NCBI RefSeq assembly: GCF_947623445.1
Contig: NC_135246.1
Span: 14,863,856-14,927,855, forward strand
DNA from: Clavelina lepadiformis
Lineage: Eukaryota; Chordata; Ascidiacea; Aplousobranchia; Clavelinidae
DNA: 64,000 nucleotides
Direction: 5' to 3'
Shown: positions 26,310 to 37,884 of the stretch, in pieces
How positions within the stretch are numbered: position 1 is the stretch's first letter
Layout: each line of letters opens with the position of its first letter
The notes under the pieces: model-generated
Told to the model about the DNA's origin: nothing
The model's input: only the letters and a program-made list of their open reading frames with translations
Databases searched by the model: none
Position numbers and translations under genes: made by a program

Positions 26310-29087
26310 TTACAGTGAATCGAGATAATTTAACAAGATTTGGTTTTTCATGAGATTCACCCCCAACCCATAATGAGTTCCATCAAAGCTATGAACGTGC
26401 TTGCCAAGCGCGCGAAAATCGAAAACAGGTATGTCGCGATCTTTGCAATACTTTGTGATCTCAATCGCAAACTTTCCTATCTTCACATCATTTTGCAAAC
26501 TCAGGAACTGAAGAGGTTTCAAAAGCCCAGTTGGCATCGGAATAACGAAAAATATTCGTGGCCAACGAGGTCCAGAAAGTTTATTCGAAGTGTAGTAATG
26601 ACCAATGACACTTAAAGCCGGATTTAGAAAATGATCGATCACCTGATTTGCAAGGCAACTCATGTGAAAACCAACACCTAGGACAATTAAAGATCCCTTT
26701 TTGCCAGCCAGTCTTTGGGCCAAATCAAGAAATTCATCTTTTGACTTGACGTTAAAGTACTTTTTTATTTTAAAACTAAATCTAGGATATCTTCCTCCAC
26801 ACAGCGATCCTGGATCGGCAGCATCATTCATGTCACTTATGATATTCCTGCATGCCTTCCAGAAGTACATCTGACCAGACATACAAAGATCTTTTTCTTT
26901 TTCCGTCATCTGTTTCGGCCATGATCCACGCACAGGATCACCAGCTAACAGCATGAGCATTGTCATAAACATGTTACGCATGAATGAATCTCCAACGTAA
27001 TAAATGTCATTGAACGGAGACTGCTCTATGACGTGACAAGCTTCTATGGCGCTGTAATTCCTCCACCAGCATCGGGGGTCATCCAATTCCCAAGAAGATA
27101 ATTCTGCGTGCTTGTAAACTCGCATATCGATGCAACTGATCAAAAATTTAAAACATTTTTTAAATTGATTTTGTTGAATTAATTATTTAATTTATGTTAA
27201 CATTTCGTTTTAGCAAAATACAAGCAAAGTGAACACAACTTGGAATCAACCGACCGTGTATTATAGTTTCGTGGAGGACGTTTCCCTGGCAATTATTGCC
27301 AATAAAGCTGAAGACGTAAGGCCCTTTCGCAAACTATCGTTTATTGGTTTGAAATGTAAAAAGACCTGGTACGTCGTTTTCAGAAAATCAAAATACATGC
27401 TATACGAAGCAAAAAGCTGTAGTCAGGGTATACTGTAGATGCAAATACTGCACGTTTCTATTAAGTTAGGTTTTTTAAACTATATTTATAAAACTTATTA
27501 CTTATTAATACTTAAAAGTAGAATTATAAGTCTGGATATACTCTGGCTTTAGCCTGTTTTGTTTCGTCTGCACAATGCACATGCTTGTCGCGTTACCCAG
27601 ATGTAACTTTACTCCGCACGAAAGCAGTTTGTAGAAACATGAAACTATTAAACATGTTGATACCCCAAAACTATTACTCATTCAGTTGTGATTTGTGTTT
27701 GATATTATTGTACAGGAATAACAAGAGAACGGTACAAGTTTCCAGGCCAGGTCAACTCAATCACGATCATTGCAAATCCGGTCAACTCCTCTTTTATGAA
27801 CTTGCCTAACTATATGATTTTATTCATTACGAAACCAAATTGACCGACCAGCACTTATTTTATTATTTTTTGTCGGAATACGAAATGACTACAGGGGCAT
27901 AATCAACCTACCTCTTGCATTTGCATTCAAACTTTTCGCTGGTTGACACGCAGACACCTCCTTGCTGGTTGCTGCAGCATGGTTTGCTGCTATACGCGTC
28001 ACACAAGCTTCCAACGTCTTTCCAAGTGCTGTTCACTGGTTTCTTTGAGAGACTGGTATAAAAAAGTAATGATATGTGTGCAATACGTCAAAGTAAACAA
28101 CACAAAGAATAAAAGTGCTTCTTAAACCATCGACACTTGTACAGAGATCTAAGACCAAGGTATACCCTGGTGTATTGCGGTATAGTCAAGCAAAAATCTA
28201 AATGTTTAGTTAAGCCCACAATATATAGGCTACGTCGGATATATTCTGAGAACAGGCTGTTTCAGATGGTATAAAAAACATTTCAAAACAGCTGCGTCCA
28301 TAATAATTACGAATAACATTCATTTGAAACACATTAACCAGGAAACTGGAAATCCCGAACGTTGACAAATGTTTACAATATTTTTATATTGTCTGAAAGT
28401 TAAAAGTATCCGGCCTATTTCCGGACATCCTATATGGGAACTACCTTTTACGGGAAATTTTGTTTCAGGAAATGTGGTGGCTTATGACATTCATCTGAAC
28501 ATAATTGTAAACAATTCAACCAGTATTAATACGTCAGATAATTTTCACTTAAGCTGTTGCAACAAGGGCGTACCTGACATTCTAAAACTAAGGTTAATGC
28601 GTTGTCATCATAAAAACATTAGCATTCATAAACATAAGCTTTACCGAAACGAAAGAAAGTAATGATGCATAAGAATTGCTATTCTACTTTATTTTACACA
28701 TTTAAGCGCCACAGCGCACTCTTATGGAAAAACAATTTTATAGTAAGACGGCAATCTTGTGCCAGAAAAAAGTGAGTCCAGATTAACTTACTGCTTGTAT
28801 CCACAAAAACCGTCCATTCGTACAGGTTCTTGCAAAATACCTCGCCTTCTCCGGTAATTTAGCAAAATGTCATTAAAAAACAAGTCCCGTGACTTATTGT
28901 GTTTATCGACAACCCAAGTTCCGCTCGTCAGGTTAAGCAAAATGTTGTCACAGTTTAATCCATTTGCTGGTGCCATGATCTTTTCAAAAACCCAAATAGA
29001 TTGTCTGTTTTCCCAGCAGAGTAGGCTAAGAACAATAAAACTTAGAAGCACTAAAACTACTATTTGGTAAGAAATAATGGACAGCAT
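26310..29087 (-). CDS. E1: type II membrane PC-esterase / TBL-CASD1-like protein with EGF-like exon (420 aa)
   Basis: Exons 29087-28792, 28052-27912 and 27135-26310, introns phase 2. I start at ATG 29087; no upstream ATG is in frame. Residues 8-24 form a membrane anchor near the N-terminus (type II, lumenal catalytic part). Exon 1 also holds SGTWVVDKHNKS, like the GxWVxD block of TBL O-acetyltransferases. Exon 2 adds a cysteine-rich module (C...PCCSNQQGGVC...FECKCK), EGF-like. Exon 3 is the PC-esterase fold: WWRNYSAIEAC, YVGDSFMRNMF with nucleophile S196, then FDGTHYG supplying D397 and H400. N-glycosylation sequons are frequent. Known relatives modify glycans by O-acetyl transfer or removal in the Golgi (CASD1, plant TBL); the substrate here is unknown. 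The central segment is the FKIKKYF (type I) version. Confidence 0.9.
27214..27438 (+). other. short frame on the opposite strand inside intron 2, repeated in units E1, E2, E3 and E5
   Basis: A good splice acceptor (TTTCGTTTTAG) opens a plus-strand frame of 74 codons containing YYSFVEDVSLAIIANKA and CKKTWYVVFRKSKY. Counterparts lie at 31057, 34908 and 42674, the last running slightly further to TARFY; the copies in E4 and E6 are broken. The spacing VEDV...FRKLSF...TWYVVF is loosely like half a beta/gamma-crystallin domain. No partner exon was found, and recent duplication alone would keep the frame open, so this may be an exon relic rather than a gene. Confidence 0.25.
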
Positions 29088-29691
29088 CGCAACCAAATAG
29101 CAAGCAATTTTTATTCAGAACACTCTTTACATATTCGTTATCTTTCTGCTAAATGCATAAGAAAATTCTATATTAGTTGGCTAAATATAACAGAATTAAA
29201 TCAATTTTATGCAATGCGGTCAACTACATAGTGTGCTGTCACAATCCTCCGCAGAAACATCTGATCTATAGCCTTTCTAACCATCGCTTTCTTCAGGCTA
29301 AACAAATGTAGATTTATTTTAACAACATTTTTCAGCTGTATGGCTAGGTCTAAAAATATTTATTGGGAAAAAATTATACAAAAGCCTACATCAAAGTTTG
29401 TTATATTTTGTTCAGCATAAACTGCAGAGATAGTTTTTAGTGTCAACTGACCGATTTAGTTTCAAGCATGGTCATTTGTACTAACGATTTGTAATTATGT
29501 CACAAAACCAATTCAAGTAGAGCAGGTTTCTGCACAGTCCGTCTGCCTAGAGGCGACGCTTTATAAGTTGAAGTTGAATTTATTTTAAAAGGAAAGGTTT
29601 GGTTAAAATTAATCTGTTCAACTAAACCAAGCAATTTACCCTGAGAATGCCAAAATGAGAATACGGAATCAAAACACTCTACAGTCTACAC

Positions 29692-29972
29692 CAGCGTGGT
29701 CCAATTTCTTTTCATCGCGGGCCAAAATCAGGAAATTTTTTTATCTTGCGGGCCAATGTTTTTAAATTAGAACTGAAAAACAATTTGACATTGATATTAG
29801 AACTGAAATTAGAATAGTTCAAAATGTAGCTATTAAATGCTGATCAATGTGACATCTGCGGTCGAGGTTCTTCCTTGACAATAGCGACTATCAAAGCTGA
29901 CTATCAGTTGGCGGGCATGCATGCACTATCAGTTATCACTTTGGCCCGCGGGCCTGCAGTTGGACCACGCTG
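29692..29972. mobile_element. spacer MITE (hAT-like), copy between E1 and E2
   Basis: 281 bp with inverted ends CAGCGTGGTCCAA and TTGGACCACGCTG. Flanks are GTCTACAC and GTTTGCAC, an 8-bp duplication that is perfect in the copy at 41284. A GGGCC-containing motif lies near each end. Non-coding. Confidence 0.85.
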
Positions 29973-30152
29973 GTTTGCACAATACTTGAAACAAGTAAAG
30001 AAATTTTATTTCAGTGTAATAGCATTTGCTGCAAAACATTTTTAGAAAGACCTTCGACAGGTTTTAATTGTGCTTCAATTGTGTGCAAAAGACAGACAAG
30101 TATTTTCTAATCGTCAATAAACCAATGAAGTATTCTGGCTCAAGATTTGAAT

Positions 30153-32938
30153 TTACAGTGAATCGAGATAATTTATTAAGATTTGAATTTTCATGAGATT
30201 CACCCCCAAGCCATAATGAGTTCCATCAAAGCTATGAACGTGCTTACCAAGCGCACGAAAATCGAAAACAGGTATGTCGTGTTCTTTGCAATATTTTGTG
30301 ATCTCGATCGCAAACTGTCCCATCTTCACATCATTTTGCATGCCCAAATGTTGAGGAGGTTTCAAAAGCCCGGTTGGCATCGGAAGAACGAAAAATATTC
30401 GTGGCCAACGAGGTCCAGTAAGTTTATTCGAAGTGTAGTAATGACCAATGGCACTTAAAGCCGGATTTAGAAAGTTATCAATCACCGGCTTTGCTAGGCA
30501 ACTCATGTGATAACCAACACCTAACATGATTAAGGTCCCATTCTTGCCAGCGAGTGTGTTTACTAAATTGATAAATTCGTCTTTGTAATCATTGCTATAA
30601 TATGTCAACACTTTAAGATTAAAACTCGGTGATTTTCCTCCACACAGCGATCCTGGATCGGCAACATCGTTCATGTCACTTATGATTTTCCTGCAAATAG
30701 GTAACTTATACATCTGGCATGACATGCAGAGATGCTTTGCCTCCTCCGTCATCTTCTTCGGCCACGCTCCACGCACAGGATCAGCAACTAACAGCATGAG
30801 CGTTGTCATAAACATGTTACGCATGAATGAATCTCCAACGTAATAAATGTCATTGAACGGAGACTGCTCTATCACGTGACAAGCTTCTATGGCGCTGTAA
30901 TTCCTCCACCAGCATCGGGGGTCATCCAATTCCCAAGCAGATAATTCTGCGTGCTTGTAAACTCGCATATCGATGCAACTGATCAAAAATTTAAAACATT
31001 TTTTAAATTGATTTTGTTGAATTAATTATTTAATTTATGTTAACATTTCGTTTTAGCAAAATACAAGCAAAGTGAACACAACTTGGAATCAACCGACCGT
31101 GTATTATAGTTTCGTGGAGGACGTTTCCCTGGCAATTATTGCCAATAAAGTTGAATACGTAAGGCCCTTTCGCAAACTATCGTTTATTGGTTTGAAATGT
31201 AAAAAGACCTGGTACGTCGTATTCAGAAAAGCAAAATACATGCTATACGAATCAAAAAGCTGTAGTCAGGGTATACTGTAGATGCAAATACTGCACGTTT
31301 CTATTAAGTTAGGTTTTTTGAACTATATTTATAAAACTGATTACTTATTAATACTTAAAAGTAGAATTATAAGTCTGGATATACTCTGGCTTTAGCCTGT
31401 TTTGTTTCGTCTGCACAATGCACATGCTTGTCGCGTTACTCAGATGTAACTTTACTCCGCACGAAAGCAGTTTGTAAAAACATGAAACTATTAAACATGT
31501 TGATACACCAAAACTATTACTAATTCAGTCGGGATTGGTGTTTGATATTATTGTACAGGAATAACAAGAGCACGGTACAAGTTTCCAGGCCAGGTCAACT
31601 CAATCACGATCATTGCAAATCCGGTCAACTCCTCTTTTATGAACTTGCCTAACTATATGATTTTATTCATTACGAAACCAAATTGACCGACCAGCACTTA
31701 TTTTATTATTTGTTGTCGGAATACGAAATGACTACAGGGGCATAATCAACCTACCTCTTGCATTTGCATTCAAACTTTTCGCTGGTTGACACGCAGACAC
31801 CTCCTTGCTGGTTGCTGCAGCATGGTTTGCTGCTATACGCGTCACACAAGCTTCCAACGTCTTTCCAAGTGCTGTTCACTGGTTTCTTTGAGAGACTGGT
31901 ATAAAAAAGTAATGATATGTGTGCAATACGTCAAAGTAAACAACACAAAGAATAAAAGTGCTTCTTAAGCCATCGACACTTGTGCAAAGTGCCAAGACCA
32001 AGGTATACCCTGGTGTATTGCGGTATAGTCAAGCAAAAATCTAAATGTTTAGTTAAGCCCACAATATATAGGCTACGTCGGATATATTCTGAGAACAGGC
32101 TGTTTCAGATGGTATAAAAAACATTTCAAAACAGCTGCGTCCATAATAATTACGAATAACATTCATTTGAAACACATTAACCAGGAAACTGGAAATCCCG
32201 AACGTTGACAAATGTTTACAATATTTTTATATTGTCTGAAAGTTAAAAGTATCCGGCCTATTTCCGGACATCCTATATGCCTATATGGGAACTACCTTTT
32301 ACGGGAAATTTTGTTTCAGGAAATGTGGTGGCTTATGACATTCATCCAAACATAATTGTAAACAATTCAACCAGTATTAATACGTCAGATAATTTTCACT
32401 TAAGCTGTTGAAACAAGGGCGTACCTGACATTCTAAAATTAAGGTTAATGCGTTGTCATCATAAAAACATTAGCATTCATAAACATAAGCTTTACCGAAA
32501 CGAAAGAAAGTAATGATGCATAAGAATTGCTATTCTACTTTATTTTACACATTTAAGCGCCACAGCGCACTCTTATGGAAAAACAATTTTATAGTAAGAC
32601 GGCAATCTTGTGCCAGAAAAAAGTGAGTCCAGATTAACTTACTGCTTGTATCCACAAAAACCGTCCATTCGTACAGGTTCTTGCAAAATACCTCGCCTTC
32701 TCCGGTAATTTAGCAAAATTTCATTAAAAAACAAGTCCCGTGACTTATTGTGTTTATCGACAACCCAAGTTCCGCTCGTCAGGTTAAGCAAAATTTTGTC
32801 ACAGTTTAATCCATTTGCTGGTGCCATGATCTTTTCAAAAACCCAAATAGATTGTCTGTTTTCCCAGCAGAGTAGGCTAAGAACAATAAAACTTAGAAGC
32901 ACTAAAACTACTATTTGGTAAGAGATAATGGACAGCAT
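30153..32938 (-). CDS. E2: PC-esterase family unit, intact (420 aa)
   Basis: Exons 32938-32643, 31895-31755 and 30978-30153. Same layout and catalytic residues as E1 (VGDSFMRNMF, DGTHYG). The central part of exon 3 is the other version (type II): CQMYKLPICRKII and FNLKVLTYYSNDYKDEF in place of QMYFWKACRNII and FSFKIKKYFNVKSKDEF. No disabling change is seen. The promoter presumably lies in the 33.0-33.5 kb spacer. Confidence 0.9.
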
Positions 32939-33542
32939 CGCAACCAAATAGCAAGCAATTTTTATTCAGAACACTCTTTACATATTCGTTATCTTTCTGC
33001 TAAATGCATAAGAAAATTCTATATTAGTTGGCTAAATATAACAGAATTAAATCAATTTTATGCAATGCGGTCAACTACATAGTGTGCTGTCACAATCCTC
33101 CGCAGAAACATCTGATCTATAGCCTTTCTAACCATCGCTTTCTTCAGGCTAAACAAATGTAGATTTATTTTAACAACATTTTTCAGCTGTATGGTTAGGT
33201 CTAAAAATATTTGTTGGGAAAAAATTATACAAAAACCTACATCAAAGTTTCTTATATTTTGTTCAGCATAAACTGCATAGATAGTTTTTAGTGTCAACTG
33301 ACCGATTTAGTTTCAAGCATGGTCATTTGTACTAACGATTTGTAATTATGTCACAAAACCAATTCAAGTAGAGCAGGTTTCTGCACAGTCCGTCTGCCTA
33401 GAGGCGACGCTTTATAAGTTGAAGTTGAATTTATTTTAAAAGGAAAGGTTTGGTTAAAATTAATCTGTTCAACTAAACCAAGCAATTTACCCTGAGAATG
33501 CCAAAATGAGAATACGGAATCAAAACACTCTACAGTCTACAC

Positions 33543-33823
33543 CAGCGTGGTCCAATTTCTTTTCATCGCGGGCCAAAATCAGGAAATTTTTTTATCTTGC
33601 GGGCCAATGTTTTTAAATTAGAACTGAAAAACAATTTGACATTGATATTAGAACTGAAATTAGAATAGTTCAAAATGTAGCTATTAAATGCTGATCAATG
33701 TGACATCTGCGGTCGAGGTTCTTCCTTGACAATAGCGACTATCAAAGCTGACTATCAGTTGGCGGGCATGCATGCACTATCAGTTATCACTTTGGCCCGC
33801 GGGCCTGCAGTTGGACCACGCTG
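33543..33823. mobile_element. spacer MITE (hAT-like), copy between E2 and E3
   Basis: Same element and same insertion point as the copy at 29692; inherited by duplication rather than inserted anew. Confidence 0.85.
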
Positions 33824-34003
33824 GTTTGCACAATACTTGAAACAGGTAAAGAAATATTATTTCAGTGTAATAGCATTTGCTGCAAAACATTTTTAGAAAG
33901 ACCTTCGACAGGTTTTAATTGTGCTTCAATTGTGTGCAAAAGACAGACAAGTATTTTCTAATCGTCAATAAACCAATGAAGTATTCTGGCTCAAGATTTG
34001 AAT

Positions 34004-36793
34004 TTACAGTGAATCGAGATAATTTATTAAGATTTGAATTTTCATGAGATTCACCCCCAAGCCATAATGAGTTCCATCAAAGCTATGAACGTGCTTACCA
34101 AGCGCACGAAAATCGAAAACAGGTATGTCGTGTTCTTTGCAATATTTTGTGATCTCGATCGCAAGTTGTCTCATCTTCACGTCATTTTGCATGCCCAAAT
34201 GTTGAGGAGGTTTCAAAAGCCCGGTTGGCATCGGAAGAACGAAAAATATTCGTGGCCAACGAGGTCCAGTAAGTTTATTCGAAGTGTAGTAATGACCAAT
34301 GGCACTTAAAGCCGGATTTAGAAAGTTATCAATCACCGGCTTTGCTAGGCAACTCATGTGATAACCAACACCTAACATGATTAAGGTCCCATTCTTGCCA
34401 GCGAGTGTATTCACTAAATTGATGAATTCGTCTTTGTAATCATTGCTATAATATGTCAACACTTTAAGATTAAAACTCGGTAATTTTCCTCCACACAGCG
34501 ATCCTGGATCGGCAACATCGTTCATGTCACTTATGATTTTCCTGCAAATAGGTAACTTATACATCTGGCATGACATGCAGAGATGCTTTGCCTCCTCCGT
34601 CATCTTCTTCGGTCACGCTCCACGCACAGGATCAGCAACTAACAGCATGAGCGTTGTCATAAACATGTTACGCATGAATGAATCTCCAACGTAATAAATG
34701 TCATTGAACGGAGACGTCTCTATCACGTGACAAGCTTCTATGGCGCTGTAATTCCTCCACCAGCATCGGGGGTCATCCAATTCCCAAGCAGATAATTCTG
34801 CGTGCTTGTAAACTCGCATATCGATGCAACTGATCAAAAATTTAAAACATTTTTTAAATTGATTTTGTTGAATTAATTATTTAATTTATGTTAACATTTC
34901 GTTTTAGCAAAATACAACCAAAGTGAACACAACTTGGAATCAACCGACCGTGTATTATAGTTTCGTGGAGGACGTTTCCCTGGCATTTATTGCCAATAAA
35001 GCTGAAGACGTAAGGCCCTTTCGCAAACTATCGTTTATTGATTTGAAATGTAAAAAGACCTGGTACGTCGTATTCAGAAAATCAAAATACATGTATACGA
35101 AGCAAAAAGCTGTAGTCAGGGCATGTACTGTATAGATGCAAATACTGCACGTTTCTATTAAGTTAGGTTTTTTAAACTATATTTATAAAACTTATTACTT
35201 ATTAATACTTAAAAGTAGAATTATAAGTCTGGATATACTCTGGCTTTAGCCTGTTTTGTTTCGTCTGCACAATGCACATGCTTGTCGCGTTACCCAGATG
35301 TAACTTTACTCCGCACGAAAGCAGTTTGTAAAAACATGAAACTATTAAACATGTTGATACACCAAAACTATTACTAATTCAGTCGGGATTGGTGTTTGAT
35401 ATTATTGTACAGGAATAACAAGAGCACGGTACAAGTTTCCAGGCCAGGTCAACTCAATCACGATCATTGCAAATCCAGTCAACTTTTTTTTTTATGAATT
35501 TGACTAACTATATGATTGTATTCATTACGAAACCAAATTGACCGACCAGCACTTATTTTATTATTTGTTGTCGGAATACGAAATGACTACAGGAGCATAG
35601 TCAACCTACCTCTTGCATTTGCATTCAAACTTTTCGCTGGTTGACACGCAGACACCTCCTTGCTGGTTGCTGCAGCATGGTTTGCTGCCATACGCGTCAC
35701 ACAAGCTTCCAACGTCTTTCCAAGTGCTGTTCACTGGTTTCTTTGAGAGACTGGTATAAAAAAGTAATGATATGTGTGCAATACGTCAAAGTAAACAACA
35801 CAAATAATAAAAGTGCTTCTTAAGCCATCGACACTTGTGCAAAGTGCCAAGACCAAGGTATACCCTGGTGTATTGCGGTATAGTCAAGCAAAAATCTAAA
35901 TGTTTAGTTAAGCCCACAATATATAGGCTACGTCGGATATATTCTGAGAACAGGCTGTTTCAGATGGTATAAAAAACATTTCAAAACAGCTGCGTCCATA
36001 ATAATTACGAATAACATTCAATTGAAACACATTAACCAGGAAACTGGAAATCCCGAACGTTGACAAATGTTTACAATATTTTTATATTGTCTGAAAGTTA
36101 AAAGTATCCGGTCTATTTCCGGACATCCTATATGCCTATATGGGAACTACCTTTTACGGGAAATTTTGTTTCAGGAAATGTGGTGGCTTATGACATTCAT
36201 CTGAACATAATTGTAAACAATTCAACCAGTATTAATACGTCAGATAATTTTCACTTAAGCTGTTGCAACAACGGCGTACCTGACATTCTAAAACTAAGGT
36301 TAATGCGTTGTCATCATAAAAACATTAGCATTCATAAACATAAGCTTTACCGAAACGAAAGAAAGTAATGATGCATAAGAATTGCTATTCTACTTTATTT
36401 TACACATTTAAGCGCCACAGCGCACTCTTATGGAAAAACAATTTTATAGTAAGACGGCAATCTTGTGCCAGAAAAAAGTGAGTCCAGATTAACTTACTGC
36501 TTGTATCCACAAAAACCGTCCATTCGTACAGGTTCTTGCAAAATACCTCGCCTTCTCCGGTAATTTAGCAAAATTTCATTAAAAAACAAGTCCCGTGACT
36601 TATTGTGTTTATCGACAACCCAAGTTCCGCTCGTCAGGTTAAGCAAAATGTTGTCACAGTTTAATCCATTTGCTGGTGCCATGATATTTTCAAAAACCCA
36701 AATAGATTGTCTGTTTTCCCAGCAGAGTAGGCTAAGAACAATAAAACTTAGAAGCACTAAAACTACTATTTGGTAAGAGATAATGGACAGCAT
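34004..36793 (-). pseudogene. E3: PC-esterase unit with a nonsense codon
   Basis: Exons 36793-36498, 35750-35610 and 34829-34004. Nearly identical to E2 (type II centre), but the conserved tryptophan at residue 218 (RGAW) is TGA at 34613-34615, just after the GDS motif, so the predicted product lacks the DxxH end. It is a single G-to-A change and may be a young null allele or polymorphism. The rest of the frame is intact. Confidence 0.85.
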
Positions 36794-37397
36794 CGCAACC
36801 AAATAGCAAGCAATTTTTATTCAGAACACTCTTTACATATTCGTTATCTTTCTGCTAAATGCATAAGAAAATTCTATATTAGTTGGCTAAATATAACAGA
36901 ATTAAATCAATTTTATGCAGGGCGGTCAACTACATAGTGTGCTGTCACAATCCTCCGCAGAAACATCTGATCTATAGCCTTTTTAACCATCGCTTTCTTC
37001 AGGCTAAACAAATGTAGATTTATTTTAACAACATTTTTCAGCTGTATGGCTAGGTCTAAAAATATTTATTTGGACAAAATTATACAAAAACCTACATCAA
37101 AGTTTGTTATATTTTGTTCAGCATAAACTGTATAGATAATTTTTAGTGTCAACTGACCGATTTAGTTTCAAGCATGGTCATTTGTACTAACGATTTGTAA
37201 TTATGTCACGAAACCAATTCAAGTAGAGCAGGTTTCTGCACAGTCCGTCTGCCTAGAGGCGACGCTTTATAAGTTGAAGTTTAATTTATTTTAAAAGGAA
37301 AGGTTTGGTTAAAATTAATCGGTTCAACTAAACCAAGCAATTTACCCTGAGAATGCCAAAATGAGAATACGGAATCAAAACACGCTACAGTCTACAC

Positions 37398-37704
37398 CAG
37401 CGTGGTCCAACTTCTTTTCATCGCGGGCCAAAATCAGAAAATTTTTTTATCTTGCGGGCCAATGTTTTTAAATTAGAACTGAAGAAATGTGAAATTAGAA
37501 CTGAAAAACAATGTGACATTGATATATATTAGAACTGAAATTAGAATAGTTCAAAATTTAGCTATTAAATGCTGATCAATGTGACATCTGCGGTCGAGGT
37601 TCTTCCTCGACAATAGCGACTATCAAAGTTGACTATCAGTTGGCGGGCATGCATGCACTATCAGTTATCACTTTGGCCTGCGGGCCTGCAGTTGGACCAC
37701 GCTG
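37398..37704. mobile_element. spacer MITE (hAT-like), copy between E3 and E4
   Basis: 307-bp version with an extra AGAACTGAAGAAATGTGAAA-type duplication inside, shared with the copies at 41284 and 45573 but not with those at 29692 and 33543. Confidence 0.85.
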
Positions 37705-37884
37705 GTCTGCACAATACTTGAAACAGGTAAAGAAATTTTATTTCAGTGTGATAGCATTTGCTGCAAAACATTTTTAGAAAGACCTTCGACAGGTTTTAAT
37801 TGTGCTTCAATTGTGTGCAAAAGACAGAAGAGCATCTTCTAATCGTCAATAAACCAATGAAGTATTCTGGCTCAAGACTTGAAT

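Noticed and set aside
26340-26615. 91-aa plus frame found opposite exon 3 in nearly every esterase unit
   Set aside because: It is the mirror of a strongly conserved coding exon, so its conservation is explained by that exon.
28369-28662. 97-aa plus frame in intron 1, repeated in several units
   Set aside because: Broken by a stop or insertions in some copies (for example near 32275 and 32410) and without splice context; its similarity follows from recent duplication.
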